Assembly (NCBI RefSeq): GCF_905147045.1
Contig: NC_065903.1
Coordinates: 1,302,001-1,366,000 of the forward strand
Length of the DNA stretch: 64,000 nt
Reading direction: 5' to 3'
From: Nymphalis io
Taxonomy: Eukaryota; Arthropoda; Insecta; Lepidoptera; Nymphalidae
Under the pieces are notes generated by a model. The model saw only the letters and a program-made list of their open reading frames with translations. It had not been told where the DNA came from and searched no databases. Both the position numbers and the translations under genes were made by a program. This document shows, one piece after another, positions 24,901 to 33,167 of the stretch (the first letter of the stretch is position 1; each line of letters opens with the position of its first letter).

Positions 24901-27900
24901 GAAGAATGTCACGATGCGCTTGGTGTCGTGGAAGCCTTCGTGCACCTGCCACGCCTTGCCTCGCTCTCCAGCGTCTCATCAATGATCTCATGCTGCCGTG
25001 TCGTAATTACAGGTAATAATAACTAAAATATTTATTTTTAAATTTATTATTAAAGATGACAAATGAAGACGCATTGTCACAATATGAAACATGAACTAAA
25101 ATTTATACGTTCAAAGTGTTGTAAAAAATTAGGAACTTATATGCAAATGTCCCTTGTACCCACTGAGCCTGCTAAGCGTTACATAATCACAAAATATTGC
25201 TGTTTGGAGGTAAAATAAAATCAGTAAATGGTCATTTAGAGAAGATTCCACAAATTGAAAAACTCTTACAGTCTGTTTAATCTTTATATTTAATTAAAAG
25301 TACAAGTTTTCGTTATATACTTTTTGTATAACAAATATGAAAGCACATTTACATGAAAGATGTTATAACATACTTAGTACTAAATAAAACACTGACTTTA
25401 GTTGTTCAATTTTCCAGGCTGATTAAATTATATACTTTACAATCTGCCACGTGAAATTATACATAGACAACTCAACAAAATTGCAATTGAAATAATTGCC
25501 GCCAGAGTCGGATTTCACGAGCACTTTTTAAAATCACAGAAAATATCTGAATAGAACGTTTCGTCAATACATTACACAAATAGAACTACAATGGTCATAA
25601 TGGTCATAAATGTATGTCATAAAAAATCTTTGGCAGTCTTACAAAATATAAACCTCACAATCATTTTGTTTCCTTCATAAACAACTTTCTTCGAACAACT
25701 TATAAAGTTGAAGTAGAACTACTAATCCTCTTGAGCATTTTACTCATCTCTTTATTCTATTATATTATTGACTGACTGCCTAGTTGGTCTAGAGGCTTGA
25801 TGTAAGGCCGCAGACCCGGAGGTCCTGGGATCAATTCCTAGGTGGGGCCAGTAAAAAGTTATTGGGTTTTTCTGTCAGAAAATTCTCAGTAGCAGCCCGG
25901 AGTCTGTAAGTTGGAAGTGTGTACACTCCCGTGCCTCAGAAAGCACGTAAAGTTGGCTTGCGCCTCTTTTCGGCCGTATCGGATTGCCGTCCCATCGGAT
26001 TATGAGAGTTAGGGAATAGAGAGTGCACCTGTGTTTGCGCACACACTTGTGCACTATAACATGTCCTGCGTAGTTGGCTAATCTCTCTTGAGATTGGCCG
26101 CCGTGGCCGAAATCGGTCTGGAGGATATTATATTATTGACTATTTCAATATTTATTTATATTATAATATACATATTCAATGAAAACTTAAGTAATGTACA
26201 GATAATAATCACAATTATATACAAATTATAACCGCGTGGAACGGTAACAAGAAAGTTGGAAGTATCTTCCGTTGAATCACAATTGCGTATTTCTGGGCAA
26301 ACTTTAACCTGTCACCATTAGAATTAACTTCTTTTTGGTTCATTTAATGAAGGGTGTTAAGTTGTATTGATTTTTTGTACTTCACGGTATTCTTAGCTGC
26401 AAATGCCTTTATAGACATTCGAATATTAAAATATCTTTAACTTTGTATTTTAGCTTTAAAATACGTCACTGGATACAAATTACAATTATTTTCAATTTCC
26501 TTCAGCTACAATAATCTGATTGGACTTATGATTTACAATTTATCACGCAATGCACAAAATCAATATTAAGGTAAAACTCTTTTAAAACTACGTAATTATT
26601 TTTTAACAATTAAGCGTGAAGCGCTACAAACCGCCTTACTAACATTCGTAATGTTGAGCTGATCAGAAAAATCCGCTGAATCTAATTAAAGAATTGATTA
26701 TTTTGGTAAATTTTAATATTGGCCATGAAGTTTTTATTGGTGGTAGAGCTTTGTGAAAGCTCGTCTGGGTAGGTGCCACCCACTCATCAGATATTCTACC
26801 GCAAAACAGCAGTACTTGGTATTATTGTGTTCCGGTTTGAAGGGTGAGTGAGCCAGTGTAATTACAGGCACAAGGAACATAAAATTTTAGTTCCCAAGGT
26901 TGGTGGCGCATTGGTGACGTAAGCGATGGTTAACATTTCTTACAATGCCAATGTCTATGGTCGTTGGTGACCACTTACCATCAGGTGGCCTATATGCTCG
27001 TCCGCTTTCCTATTCTATAAAAAAAAGGATGACGGGCACAGCGGCAAAATTATGTGCAGGGAGGTTTATAACGGGGTTTAAACACTTTAAAGTAACAGCC
27101 GTGAGTTAAAGCGTAATGTTATATATGTTTATAACTATTGTCAAGAAACAGGCTATGTAATATAAATATAATATAATATTTTTTCAAATAGAAATGATAC
27201 ATCTTGAGATCAACGGGTTCAAAAAATAAACCCTTTAATATATATTTAAATATTAAATAAAATAATACGTTAAGAAAATATCATGATATCGTTATGAAGA
27301 AAAATTTTATACATTTTTTCACAATCAAGTTTTTCTAAGAATATCGTTTGTTACAAACGATAAATTTTTATTGTGTGACCATAAATGGAACATAAGGATT
27401 TTCACCGTCGAAAAATTCAAGGTCGTTTAGTTGGGTCCATACATTCTTTACTGTATCAGTATTGGTTAGCCAGCAAGTCGTAAATGTGACTATAAAGGTT
27501 ATTTGTTAAAAGGTTTTACTATGGTGCTGGCATCATGTTTGTACTAGAGGTCCTAATTAAACCAGATTTGTGCAAATTTCATTACCCATTTCCTTTTATT
27601 TAATGACAAGATTATTTGCGGGCATCGTACGTTCTTAATTACTTTGATTTCTAGAAACTGGCATTATTATATATGTATTATCTATTTTTTGTTTAACGTC
27701 CCTAGACTAGGTAGACACAAAGCCCTATCACCAAGTAGCTGCAAGCCCGTGTGGTCCCACCCACTTATCACATACATATTTTACCGCCAAACAGTAATTA
27801 TTAGTATTGTTGTTTTCCGGTTTGAGTAAGTAAGCCAATGAAACAGCCAAAAAAGACATAAGATCTTAGTTTCCAACGTTGGTGCCCTTGCCTTGCCCAA

Positions 27901-29745
27901 CAGTTGTAGATCGAAGTTGGTGGCGCATTGGCGATATATGGAAAGGTTACTATTTCTTACAGCAATTGCCCGTCAGCGTATTTTAATTTAAAAATTCTAA
28001 ATATGATACAGCGATTATGTATAACATTGACAATACCATTTTTAAAATAATATATAATAAAACGTAACTTAATTTATTGGCAATAACCCAATTGAAATAC
28101 ATCGATATTAATTGATTTGTAAAAAAGCAATTTACGTATGAATATACACATACTATGAATTAATTAATGAATATACTATACGATATACTAGTGACAAGAA
28201 GGCTGGATCAGTTTTCACCCAGAAGATCGGAATTGCGATTCAAACAAAATACTGCTAGCATTGTTGCCACCATTTCACGCGATCACGTTTTGTACAGTAA
28301 CTATTTTTATTTTTTTATTTGTATATTTAGATATACTTTTATAGAATAGGAAGGCGGACGAGCATATGGGCCACCTGATGGTAAGTGGTCACCAACGCCC
28401 ATAGACATTGGCATTGTAAGAAATGTTAACCATCGCTTACATCACCAATGCGCCACCTACCTTGGGAACTAAAATATTATGTTCCTTGTGCCTGTAATTA
28501 GAGTGACTCACTCACCCTTCAAACCGGAACACAATAATACCAAGTACTGCTGTTTTGCGGTAGAATATCTGTTGCGTGGGTGGTACCTATCCAGACGAGC
28601 TTGCACAAAGCCTACCACCAGTAAAAGTTAAGACTTTAATGTAAATAATTTTTTGTTCTCATATAAAAATAGCATACCGAATATCTAAATACGATACAAA
28701 CATAATATATGCCTATATAGCTGTACCCAAGAAAAATATTTCCTTTTTCACACAAAGAGCATATTGCCGTTTGCTATAGTTTCCGCTTCTTAGGTTAAGT
28801 TACATATTCTATAAACTTCTCAATAACCGATCTAACTCAAACACAATTATTCAAATTGAAATGATAGTTCTAGAGATTAACGCCATCGATCACACAAATC
28901 CAACGGTATTATATAGATATAACAGAAGCAATCGTGACATCCTAGATAGTTTACGATAATAGCCGTTTGACGTCTCCAGGGCATGAAAGTTACGTCGACT
29001 TCCCACCTGTCACGTACCATAAAGTACCACTTTGAAATACTCGACACATTTGCTATTCTCAAAGGATTGTCTGGCGACTAGTTTCGAACTATCCTGATTT
29101 AAAACCTTTAAAATTTCAAATTTCAATCAATAAAGACCATGTTATTAATGTATCGTTTTATTTGTTCACAGACGAGGCTGCACGGAACTGCTGACAGCTA
29201 ACATCAGGGCGAAACATGAAGAAGAATGCAAACACGACACAATGATATGTCCTATCACACCCACCTGCTGCTCTGTTCCTTTCGAAGAATTATCAGCTCA
29301 TCTCCAATCTAATCACAACATCATCGCGGTCTACTCTCAGAAGATCAAAATCTTAATAGAAAACTTTCAAACGAAACTCAAGAAGACCGCTTGTTGTAGG
29401 ACTAAGTACAAAATAATCTTATTATACCAAAAAAGTGCATTCATTATCAAAGTCTGTATTTACAATTATCACGTGAAGGTTGAAGTGATGAGACGAAAAC
29501 TTGGTTACGTTGCTGATTTAAAATCGGAATCGAAGAAGAGCGATTACTGCGCCCTTATTGAGTTCCAAAGTAAGGCTTTATGCACAAAATCTGCTATTCT
29601 AATCGAAAATGAAGCATATAGTAAGAAGGCTGAAGTACAATGGAACGATGTCATACTTAAATCAGAGAATGATGAAGCTATCACAATTCACGTAAACATT
29701 GGAAAGACAGACTCTGAATCGATACGAAAAGAGTTTGAATTATGA
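4886..29745 (+). CDS. SIAH/seven-in-absentia-like RING E3 ubiquitin ligase, complete, 4 exons
   Basis: Join of 4886-5036, 16056-16189, 24843-25012 and 29172-29745: 1029 nt, 342 aa plus TGA. All junctions have GT/AG and the phases (1, 0, 2) keep one open frame. Domains seen: acidic, disordered-looking N-terminus (1-70); a C72/C74/C77 cluster; a RING-like stretch 87-123 with pairs C87/C90, C102/C105, C110/C113 and C120/C123; SIAH-type zinc fingers with ligands C148, C155, H167, C171 and C178, C184 or C185, H195, H200 at the exact family spacing; then about 140 residues of diverged TRAF-like (SINA) domain. Family knowledge: SIAH proteins bind an E2 through the RING and substrates through the TRAF-like domain to drive proteasomal degradation. 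The protein is longer than SIAH1 at the N-terminus and shorter at the C-terminus. The histidine ligand of the RING is absent. The gene appears nested in an adenylate cyclase intron. Exact orthology is not resolved. Confidence 0.88.
5270..5308. repeat. (TA)n microsatellite
   Basis: Uninterrupted TA dinucleotides. Confidence 0.95.
5357..5597 (+). mobile_element. SINE-E, full length
   Basis: Starts GAGCCGGTTGGCGTG, an A-box-like head. It has a B-box-like GTGGATTCGATTCCCACCC, then CATTTTTGTGTATGAACTTG, TACAAAAGAAAACTAGTATA, and ends AATGTCCCAGGATATTATG. Other copies are at 33039, 38825 and 62072. Confidence 0.8.
6515..6880 (-). mobile_element. LINE-J 3' fragment
   Basis: Begins with the T run (A tail on the minus strand), then the reverse complement of the LINE-J 3' UTR and ORF end. 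The minus strand still translates to STRAVSRCHRLTVISIPSR and KKFGNSFLCRTSKKW, matching the C-terminus of the element at 18345, with scattered changes. Confidence 0.85.
7544..7640 (+). repeat. SINE-A fragment
   Basis: ACGTGAATCTTAACAGATGA, then TGCGGGTTCAAGCTCAGGCA and CAAGCACCACTGAAG, the B-box side of the head, followed by eroded body. Confidence 0.6.
9207..9250 (-). repeat. SINE-A scrap
   Basis: ATCCACCACGCTGCT followed by ACGGATTGGCGTA matches the reverse complement of the SINE-A body. Confidence 0.45.
11515..11806 (+). mobile_element. Family B, near full length
   Basis: From the GGCGGAAGAGCTTTGTACAA end through TACCACCCACTCATAAG, CCGGTTTGAAGGGTGA and TTACCATCAGGTGG to CCTATTCTACAAAAAA. 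The chance open frames on both strands come from this repeat. Confidence 0.88.
12048..12104 (+). repeat. SINE-A scrap
   Basis: CCACCAAATCGCATTTAAGC, then TGCGTGGTGGAAACAAGCTT and CCCAAGCCTTCTC match the body of SINE-A. Confidence 0.5.
12448..12733 (+). mobile_element. SINE-C with internal deletion
   Basis: GACTGCCTCGTTTGTCTAGT head, then a jump to GTGCCTGAACTCTTTCCGGT, ATTATAAGAGTGAGGGAATA, CACCTGTGTTTGCGC and GGCCGCCGTGGCC. The TTGTGCACTATAATAT segment is partly repeated. Confidence 0.8.
12917..12984. repeat. (TA)n microsatellite
   Basis: About 65 bp of TA with one phase flip. Confidence 0.95.
13727..13975 (+). repeat. SINE-C, strongly degenerate
   Basis: GGACTTGATATCCTAGA, then GAGCCAGTAATAAGTTAATG, CGTGCCTCGGAAGGCAGTTA and GCGCCTGAACTCTCTCG; order and orientation fit SINE-C. 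Confidence 0.6.
14885..15178 (+). mobile_element. SINE-A with 11-bp target-site duplication
   Basis: Flanked by TTATTACTTGA at 14874-14884 and 15179-15189. The head GCCGAGATTGCCCAGTGG has an intact A box; the B box reads GGGTTCAAACC. The body has CATCGTGAGGAAACCTG and ends ACAGGCTGTTACTG. It has a small deletion near 15090 (GCATTGGAGCAGCGTGGTGG is altered). Confidence 0.92.
15537..15841 (+). mobile_element. SINE-A with 13-bp target-site duplication
   Basis: Flanked by TATTTACGTACAA at 15524-15536 and 15842-15854, identical. Complete from GCCGAGATGGCCTAGTGG to CAGGCTGTTACTGTTACTG, the clearest full-length copy in the window, 200 bases upstream of SIAH exon 2. Confidence 0.95.
16056..16189 (+). 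CDS. SIAH-like gene, exon 2 (residues 51-95; first RING cysteines)
   Basis: Acceptor TTATTTACAG at 16055, donor GTAACT at 16190. The first two bases complete the Asp codon begun in exon 1. It encodes C72-x-C74-x2-C77, then SECSICLEPLQ, which carries the first RING pair C87-x2-C90. The minus-strand open frame across this exon is a shadow. Confidence 0.87.
16322..16497 (+). repeat. SINE-C, degenerate
   Basis: TTGGTCTAGAGACAAGCTCG, then CCCCAAGGTCCTTTGTTCAA (B-box-like GTTCAAATCCC) and, at the end, GAATCGGTCAGAAGAACATC. The middle is mostly lost. Confidence 0.55.
17209..17253. repeat. Perfect inverted repeat, 17-bp arms
   Basis: AGTTAAACGAAACTACT and its exact complement, separated by 11 bases that themselves contain TAGTTTCGTT, a third partial copy of the arm. 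Confidence 0.9.
17815..17937 (+). repeat. Interspersed repeat fragment, Helitron-like or other
   Basis: GGATCTCCTGAACCGATTTT, then ACCAACAGAAAGCCAAATTT and ACGCTATATATTAACCCG resemble a widespread lepidopteran repeat from memory. No termini were found. Confidence 0.35.
18354..18710 (+). pseudogene. LINE-J endonuclease domain, truncated and stopped
   Basis: Reads LFLTETQILRPADTSYL and later VFLGDFNAHHE, the ETQ and GDFN motifs of apurinic-like endonucleases. It lacks the N-terminal part of the domain. The frame is closed by TAA at 18708-18710. The downstream RT frame is in the same phase, so a single nonsense change (expected GAA-type codon) splits the protein. The last endonuclease motif, SDHSLIS, lies beyond the stop. 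Confidence 0.88.
18714..21143 (+). CDS. LINE-J reverse transcriptase ORF, uninterrupted 809 codons
   Basis: Open without a frameshift from just after the TAA to TAG. It begins TTG, not ATG, so it would not be translated on its own. In order: end of the endonuclease (SSDHSLIS, around residue 65), a linker, then the RT fingers with PKKGDRSDPANYRPIAITSV, motif A SLDISKAFDRVWH (about residue 440), motif B NAGVPQGSVLSPTLFLLHIN, the catalytic YADD at residues 525-528 (nt 20286-20297), a thumb region, and a C-terminal HRLTVTSIPSRTKKFGNSFL stretch. All visible RT catalytic aspartates are kept. Function: target-primed reverse transcription of its own RNA and probably of SINE RNAs sharing its 3' end. 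It lies in the sense orientation inside a SIAH-like intron. It is probably a recently dead copy. Confidence 0.9.
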   Translation: MKSLKTDHAGRTAHAFALTHDLTQLVDQPTRIPDIDGQAPSLLDLLLTSHPVEYQVVVQAPLGSSDHSLISTRVPQAKLPPLAVCKRRVWHYKSADWDGMRNYYASVPWKERCFSGNDPTASAAAVAGEIMLGMEYYIPSSDLVSRSTRNRWFTRECADAVSAKQAAYRKWINGCISGASNIDSLKANYNKNSKSCRKAYTRADAQRIVQIGHDLVSHPRGSRSFWHLTKSVQNNFGQPSLPPLRNPDGSLAHSPQEQADLLAKLFADNSVIDDCSALPPTIPACGHTMPDIKIRQRDVRAELQSLDVRKASCPDGIPAIVLKKCAAELSLVLTRLFQLSLSSGSVPEAWRRANVQAVPKKGDRSDPANYRPIAITSVLCKVMERILNNQLIHYLEDHCLINDRQYGFRPKRSTGDLLAYVTHLWGEAIDKHGESLAVSLDISKAFDRVWHRSLLSKLPAYGLPAQLCTWIASFLHKRSLRVLVDGCASQFYVVNAGVPQGSVLSPTLFLLHINDMLSLGNIHCYADDSTVHGGYHGRAVAGRAETEERRENLVIELDRTLDLIAKWGSDNLVEFNAKKTQVCALTAKKSTFSPLPSLCGTPLVMQSKIAMLGIDVRCDLSPRDYIEAVIKTASRKLGVLNKVRRFFTPQQLCLLYKTQVRSCVEYCSHLWDGSAKYLMEALDRLQRRAVRIIGDVKVTNTLEPLQLRREIAALSAFYRLYHGECSEELFSLIPASPFLLKSTRAGSRCHRLTVTSIPSRTKKFGNSFLCRTSKKWNSLPAHVFPSSYNPGSFKRGVKRHLAGRQGEGG
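21262..21683 (+). mobile_element. Second LINE-J tail copy in tandem
   Basis: After the A run of the first copy and GTT, the sequence restarts at AGATAGCAGCACTGAGCG (equivalent to about 20842) and repeats the ORF end, 3' UTR and A tail. I see only three clear substitutions (for example CGCGGGCTGG versus CGCGAGCTGG), so both copies are of similar, recent age. The 104- and 108-codon open frames over both are shadows of the RT frame. Confidence 0.93.
21885..21961 (+). repeat. Possible Helitron-like 3' end
   Basis: CCGATCAACGAAGTGGGCAC, then GGGTCAGCTAGTTTA, ends in CTAGT. A similar CCGATCAACGAAGTAGGTGA stands at 34538. Confidence 0.35.
22075..22295 (+). mobile_element. Helitron-like non-autonomous element, 3' end
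   Basis: Ends with the hairpin CGCGGGTGAAACCGCGGGC followed by ACAGCTAGT, the hairpin-plus-CTAGT terminus typical of lepidopteran Helitron-like repeats. GTTTGTCTGTGCGTTTGTTC lies upstream. The 5' end is not defined. Confidence 0.55.
24103..24199 (+). repeat. SINE-C fragment, 3' half
   Basis: CTGATCGTGTCGCTTTGCTC, then CTGAGAGTGAAGGAATGGAA and a TGTGTTAGTGCACAC block. Confidence 0.65.
24843..25012 (+). CDS. SIAH-like gene, exon 3 (rest of RING, start of SIAH zinc finger)
   Basis: A pyrimidine-rich tract and acceptor TTCGTAG precede 24843; the donor GTAATA follows 25012. Read in phase 0 the exon is extraordinarily Cys/Trp/Arg rich: C96, C97, C100, C102, C105, C110, C113, C120, C123, then a helix-like LALQRLINDLMLPC reaching C148. 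The tail pattern C110-x2-C113-x6-C120-x2-C123-RG matches the second half of the SIAH RING. It is strikingly GC-rich compared with the AT-rich introns. Longer open frames exist in the other plus frame and on the minus strand, but only this frame joins its neighbours. Confidence 0.85.
25774..26125 (+). mobile_element. SINE-C, full length with 16-bp target-site duplication
   Basis: TATTATATTATTGACT at 25758-25773 and 26126-26141. The head GACTGCCTAGTTGGTCTAGA has an A-box-like TGGTCTAGAGG; a weak B box is near GGGATCAATTCCTAGG. The body carries CAGTAAAAAGTTATTGGG and GCACCTGTGTTTGCGCACAC; it ends AAATCGGTCTGGAGGA. This is the reference copy of the family here. Confidence 0.92.
26738..27027 (+). 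mobile_element. Family B, full length
   Basis: GGTGGTAGAGCTTTGTGAAA to CCTATTCTATAAAAAAAA, all blocks present. Confidence 0.9.
27712..27975 (+). repeat. Family B, degenerate with insertion
   Basis: Recognisable from GCAAGCCCGTGTGGTCCCAC and TTCCGGTTTGAGTAAGTAAG. A 38-base stretch starting CCCTTGCCTTGCCC interrupts the AACGTTGGTG block, ending in a repeat of GTTGGTG. The 3' end is lost. Confidence 0.7.
28337..28623 (-). mobile_element. Family B, full length, inverted to the copy at 26738
   Basis: Reverse complement from TATAGAATAGGAAGGCGGAC to CACAAAGCCTACCACCAG. Confidence 0.9.
29172..29745 (+). CDS. SIAH-like gene, exon 4 (SIAH zinc fingers and TRAF-like C-terminus)
   Basis: Acceptor TTTGTTCACAG at 29171. 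The first base completes Arg152. It encodes RGC at 153-155, then H167-EEE-C171, C178...C184/C185 and H195-x4-H200, the two zinc sites diagnostic of SIAH proteins. A Lys-rich linker follows and then a beta-rich region ending EFEL before TGA. The C-terminal region is much less conserved in appearance than the zinc fingers and is shorter than the usual SINA domain. Confidence 0.9.
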
Positions 29746-29793
29746 TAATCTAAAGATCACAATTTTGGATCAACTTATATATCTTTGACTGAT

Positions 29794-29799
29794 AATAAA
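29794..29799 (+). terminator. Candidate polyadenylation signal of the SIAH-like gene
   Basis: AATAAA 48 bases after the TGA stop. Another AATAAA lies at 30278-30283, just before a SINE-A copy. Which one is used cannot be told from sequence. Confidence 0.45.
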
Positions 29800-30306
29800 C
29801 ATACAGAGTTTTGCTTATGATGTAAGACACGAGGTTTGAATTCGAAGATGTTTTAAATAATAATTTAAAACGATCTCTGTTAAAGGCCAAAAACTTAAGT
29901 CAAGTTCGACTGAATTTGACATATTTTGTACATTTTACTAATTACAATTAATACAATATCAATATTAGTATTTAAAGTATATTGTAATCACAGAAATGCT
30001 TAGGAATATTTTCTTGATCACTTCCTGATGGAATCATTACGATTTTTTTAATGTTGATATTTGTGTTCCTACTTGTCGTTTTATATTATGTTGTGATGAA
30101 ATGTTTTAAACATTCCAATTAATTTGGATCTATATGTGATTTTAAATTAAGTTAAGTAATGAAGGTGTACGCTGTAAAATGACTGACGTAGGTTAAACAC
30201 TTAATTAGTAATGTATTTTAGATAATGATAAAATTAAATGATAATTTTAAATCACGACTTATTCTTGCATTTCATTGAATAAACCTACATCCGTAACCGT
30301 CCGTCC

Positions 30307-30608
30307 GTAACAGCCTGTGAATGTCCCACTGCTGGGCTATAAAGGCCTCCTCTCCTCTTTTCGACGAGAAGGTTTGGAGCGTATTCCACCATGCTGCTCC
30401 AATGCGGGTTGGTGGAATACACATGCAGAGGCAGAATATCAGCAGAATTAGACAAATGTAGGTTTCCTCGCGATGTTTTTCTCTACCACCAACCACGTGA
30501 TGAAGTATAAACACAAATTAAGTACATGAAAATTCAGTGATGCTTGCCCAAACTTGAACCCACGATCATCAGTTAGGATTCACGCGTTCTTACCACTGGG
30601 CCATCTCC
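30307..30608 (-). mobile_element. SINE-A, near full length
   Basis: From TAACAGCCTGTGAATGTCCC to the head at CCACTGGGCCATCTCC. Confidence 0.85.
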
Positions 30609-31989
30609 TAACCAACATCAATATACTATAATTTAATTTGATATAAAAATATTGGAATAACTCACACCATGTAGCTAAAAAAACTGCTACCTGAAAACCT
30701 TATTTCCTTATGTTATTAATTCTGCTTGTAAAAACGTTATTACATTAACCAAAACCTAAATTGGGATTAAAAAAGTTACATTTAGTTTGATAAGATGTGA
30801 TGAAATTGTTCAATAAAATACTAAGAATTCTTTTGTATGCTGCACATGGACATGACATGCTCAAAAGGTTTTTTAAATCATAATATATATTTGGAAACTG
30901 TTTCAAATAAAAATATTTTGTATAATGTACCTGTGTACGTACTCATGTTTAGGTTTTTTCTTCCAAAATCAGTGAGCTATTGCTATTGTAAATTGGGCCA
31001 TCACCGTTGTCTTATTTTTATCAATACAGAAATAAATACAAATATAGTGTCTGTCTATAAATTTACAATAAATACCTGTTTTTAAGTTAATATTTGTGAG
31101 CTACCCAAACCATAACAGCCATTTATTTTAAACTGCCGCTACTACCTGATACTTTAAATATTTTACACATATAATTCAAAAAGACAATTTGCATGATAAA
31201 ATAAAAGCAGATTTAGAAGAATTTTTGTCACAAATTGAATTCCACGCTGGCAAAGCCGCGATATTTGCTAGTTTACAAAATATTCAATCAATCAAACCAC
31301 GAAATATTCAAAGCAATTAAGAAGCATTACAGATATAATAATAATTAATGAGCGATCAGACGTATTTGTTTTGACGTTAGCGTCAACTTTCAATCCTTTC
31401 ACTATGATTAGTATTCAATAAGATTACAGGGCACGTGAGGAACGTGTTATTTTAAAGATAAGCTATATTTGATGTGAAAGGATTTTCAACTCCTATTTCT
31501 GTAAAAGCAAATAAGGAGCAATAAATGAGCGTCACAATATATTAACAAGGAGTAAATATTGATAAAAAAAGAATAGATAAAATCACTAAAAGTAAAAATA
31601 AACTTATAACCAAATATTACACGAAAATTGGTAAATCAAATGCTTCCTGATATTGCGATTCTCATTTGTCATCCATAACAGGTACACTCATCTCCACAGC
31701 ATACGCGGTTAGTAAAGTTAAACAATTAACTGACATTGGTACTGCTGTAAGTAAATACGGCTACTTTTATAGTATCACGTCTTATGGTGTATTTCTATAA
31801 AGACATAAAAACTTTATTCGTGCTTCAAATATGATGCTGTTCCGGCTATTTGTAATCTTGAAGCCAGAAACCAGAAATTGATATACATTTGATAGAATAT
31901 CTTTCACGTGTATATCTTCAACAAACTCTAATATTTTTATTGAATCTGTGAAGGACATTGTAGAAACACGAGATGTAAATATAAACATG

Positions 31990-32194
31990 TAACAGGACTT
32001 TGTGCAAGCCCGTCTGGGTAGGTACCACCCACTCATCAGATATTCTACTGCTAAACAGCAATAGTAAGTATCGTTGTCCAGTTGGAAGGATGAGTTAGCC
32101 AGTGTAACTGCAAAAGGAACGTAACATCTTCGTTCCCAAGGTTGGTGGAGCATTTGCGATGTAAGGATGTATTTCTTAAATCGTCAATGTATAT
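31990..32194 (+). repeat. Family B, truncated
   Basis: GGACTTTGTGCAAGCCCGTC to CCCAAGGTTGGTGGAGCATT and ATTTCTTAAATCGTCAATGT. It lacks the 3' tail. Confidence 0.75.
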
Positions 32195-32250
32195 GTCAAA
32201 ATCAGCACGTGCATCCCGGTGCATGGTATTGAACACTATGATATAATCCG

Positions 32251-32837
32251 CTTGCCTTATTGGTCTAGTGGCTTGATGTAAGGCCGCAGACCTGGAGGTC
32301 CCGAGTTCAAATCCCAGGTCGTACCAGTAAAAAGTTATTGGGTTTTTCTGTCAGAAAATTCTCAGTTTTTTTACAACTCTTTCCGGTCGTGTCGGATAGC
32401 CATCCCATCGGATTATGAAAGTTAGGGAATAGAGAGTGCACCTGTGTTTAAGCACACACTTGTGCACTATAATATCTCCTACATAGTTGGCTAATCTCTC
32501 TTGATATTGACCAGTACCCGTAACAGCCTGTTGATGTCCCACTGCTGAGCTAAGGCCTCTTCTCCCTTCCACCACGCTGCTCCAATGCGGGTTCGTGGAA
32601 TAACATGTGGCAGAATTTCAGTGAAATTAGACACAAACAGGTTACCTCACGATGTTTTCCTTCACCGTCAAGCACGAGATGAATTATAATCACAAATTAA
32701 GCACATGAAAATTTAGTGGTGCTTGCCTGGGTTTGAATCCACGACTATCGGTTAAGATTCACGCGTTCTTACCGGCCCAGTGGTAAGAAGTGAATCTCGA
32801 TATTGACCGCCGTGGCCGAAATCGTTTTGGAGGACAT
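32251..32837 (+). mobile_element. SINE-C, interrupted by a SINE-A
   Basis: 5' part 32251-32512 and 3' part 32799-32837. Flanking TATAATCCG at 32242-32250 and 32838-32846 is a likely target-site duplication. The 5' part also has an internal deletion after GAAAATTCTCAG. Confidence 0.85.
32513..32798 (-). mobile_element. SINE-A nested in SINE-C
   Basis: GATATTGACC at 32503-32512 and 32799-32808 flank it as a 10-bp target-site duplication. The middle (the AAAAAGGAGAGGAGG part) is shortened. The tRNA head end is rearranged: CACGCGTTCTTACC runs into a direct-strand GGCCCAGTGGTAAG. Confidence 0.85.
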
Positions 32838-33038
32838 TATAATCCGACAAAGCATTTGTATTGTATGAATAAATATTGCATGTCATACTTATGAAAGTAT
32901 TTGAGAAAATATACATAATTATATAATATATAAGCTAATTCAAAATCCATACATCAAAGTCAGATTAGCGAACAAACAAATATACTACGTTTTTTCAGAA
33001 ACCTATGTGTTCTATATATAATAATTAATCAATATAAT

Positions 33039-33167
33039 CCTGGGACATTTTTCACACACGGCCATCTGATCCCAAATTAAGCTTGTACAGAGCTTGTACT
33101 ATGGAACCCAGACAACTGATATACTACATATACTATTTTTCTTTTGTTAATACATACTTATATAGAA
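33039..33167 (-). repeat. SINE-E fragment, 3' half
   Basis: CCTGGGACATTTTTCACACA to ATACATACTTATATAGA; the tRNA head is missing. Confidence 0.8.

Larger units (their letters stand above)
25013..29171 (+). other. SIAH-like intron 3
   Basis: Contains a full SINE-C and three family B copies, two of them in opposite orientation. No other exon-like sequence was seen. Confidence 0.7.

Noticed and set aside
24722..24991. 89-codon minus-strand frame (RARQGVAGARRLPRHQAH)
   Set aside because: Shadow of SIAH exon 3 on the other strand. The plus frame joins neighbouring exons in phase and completes the RING.
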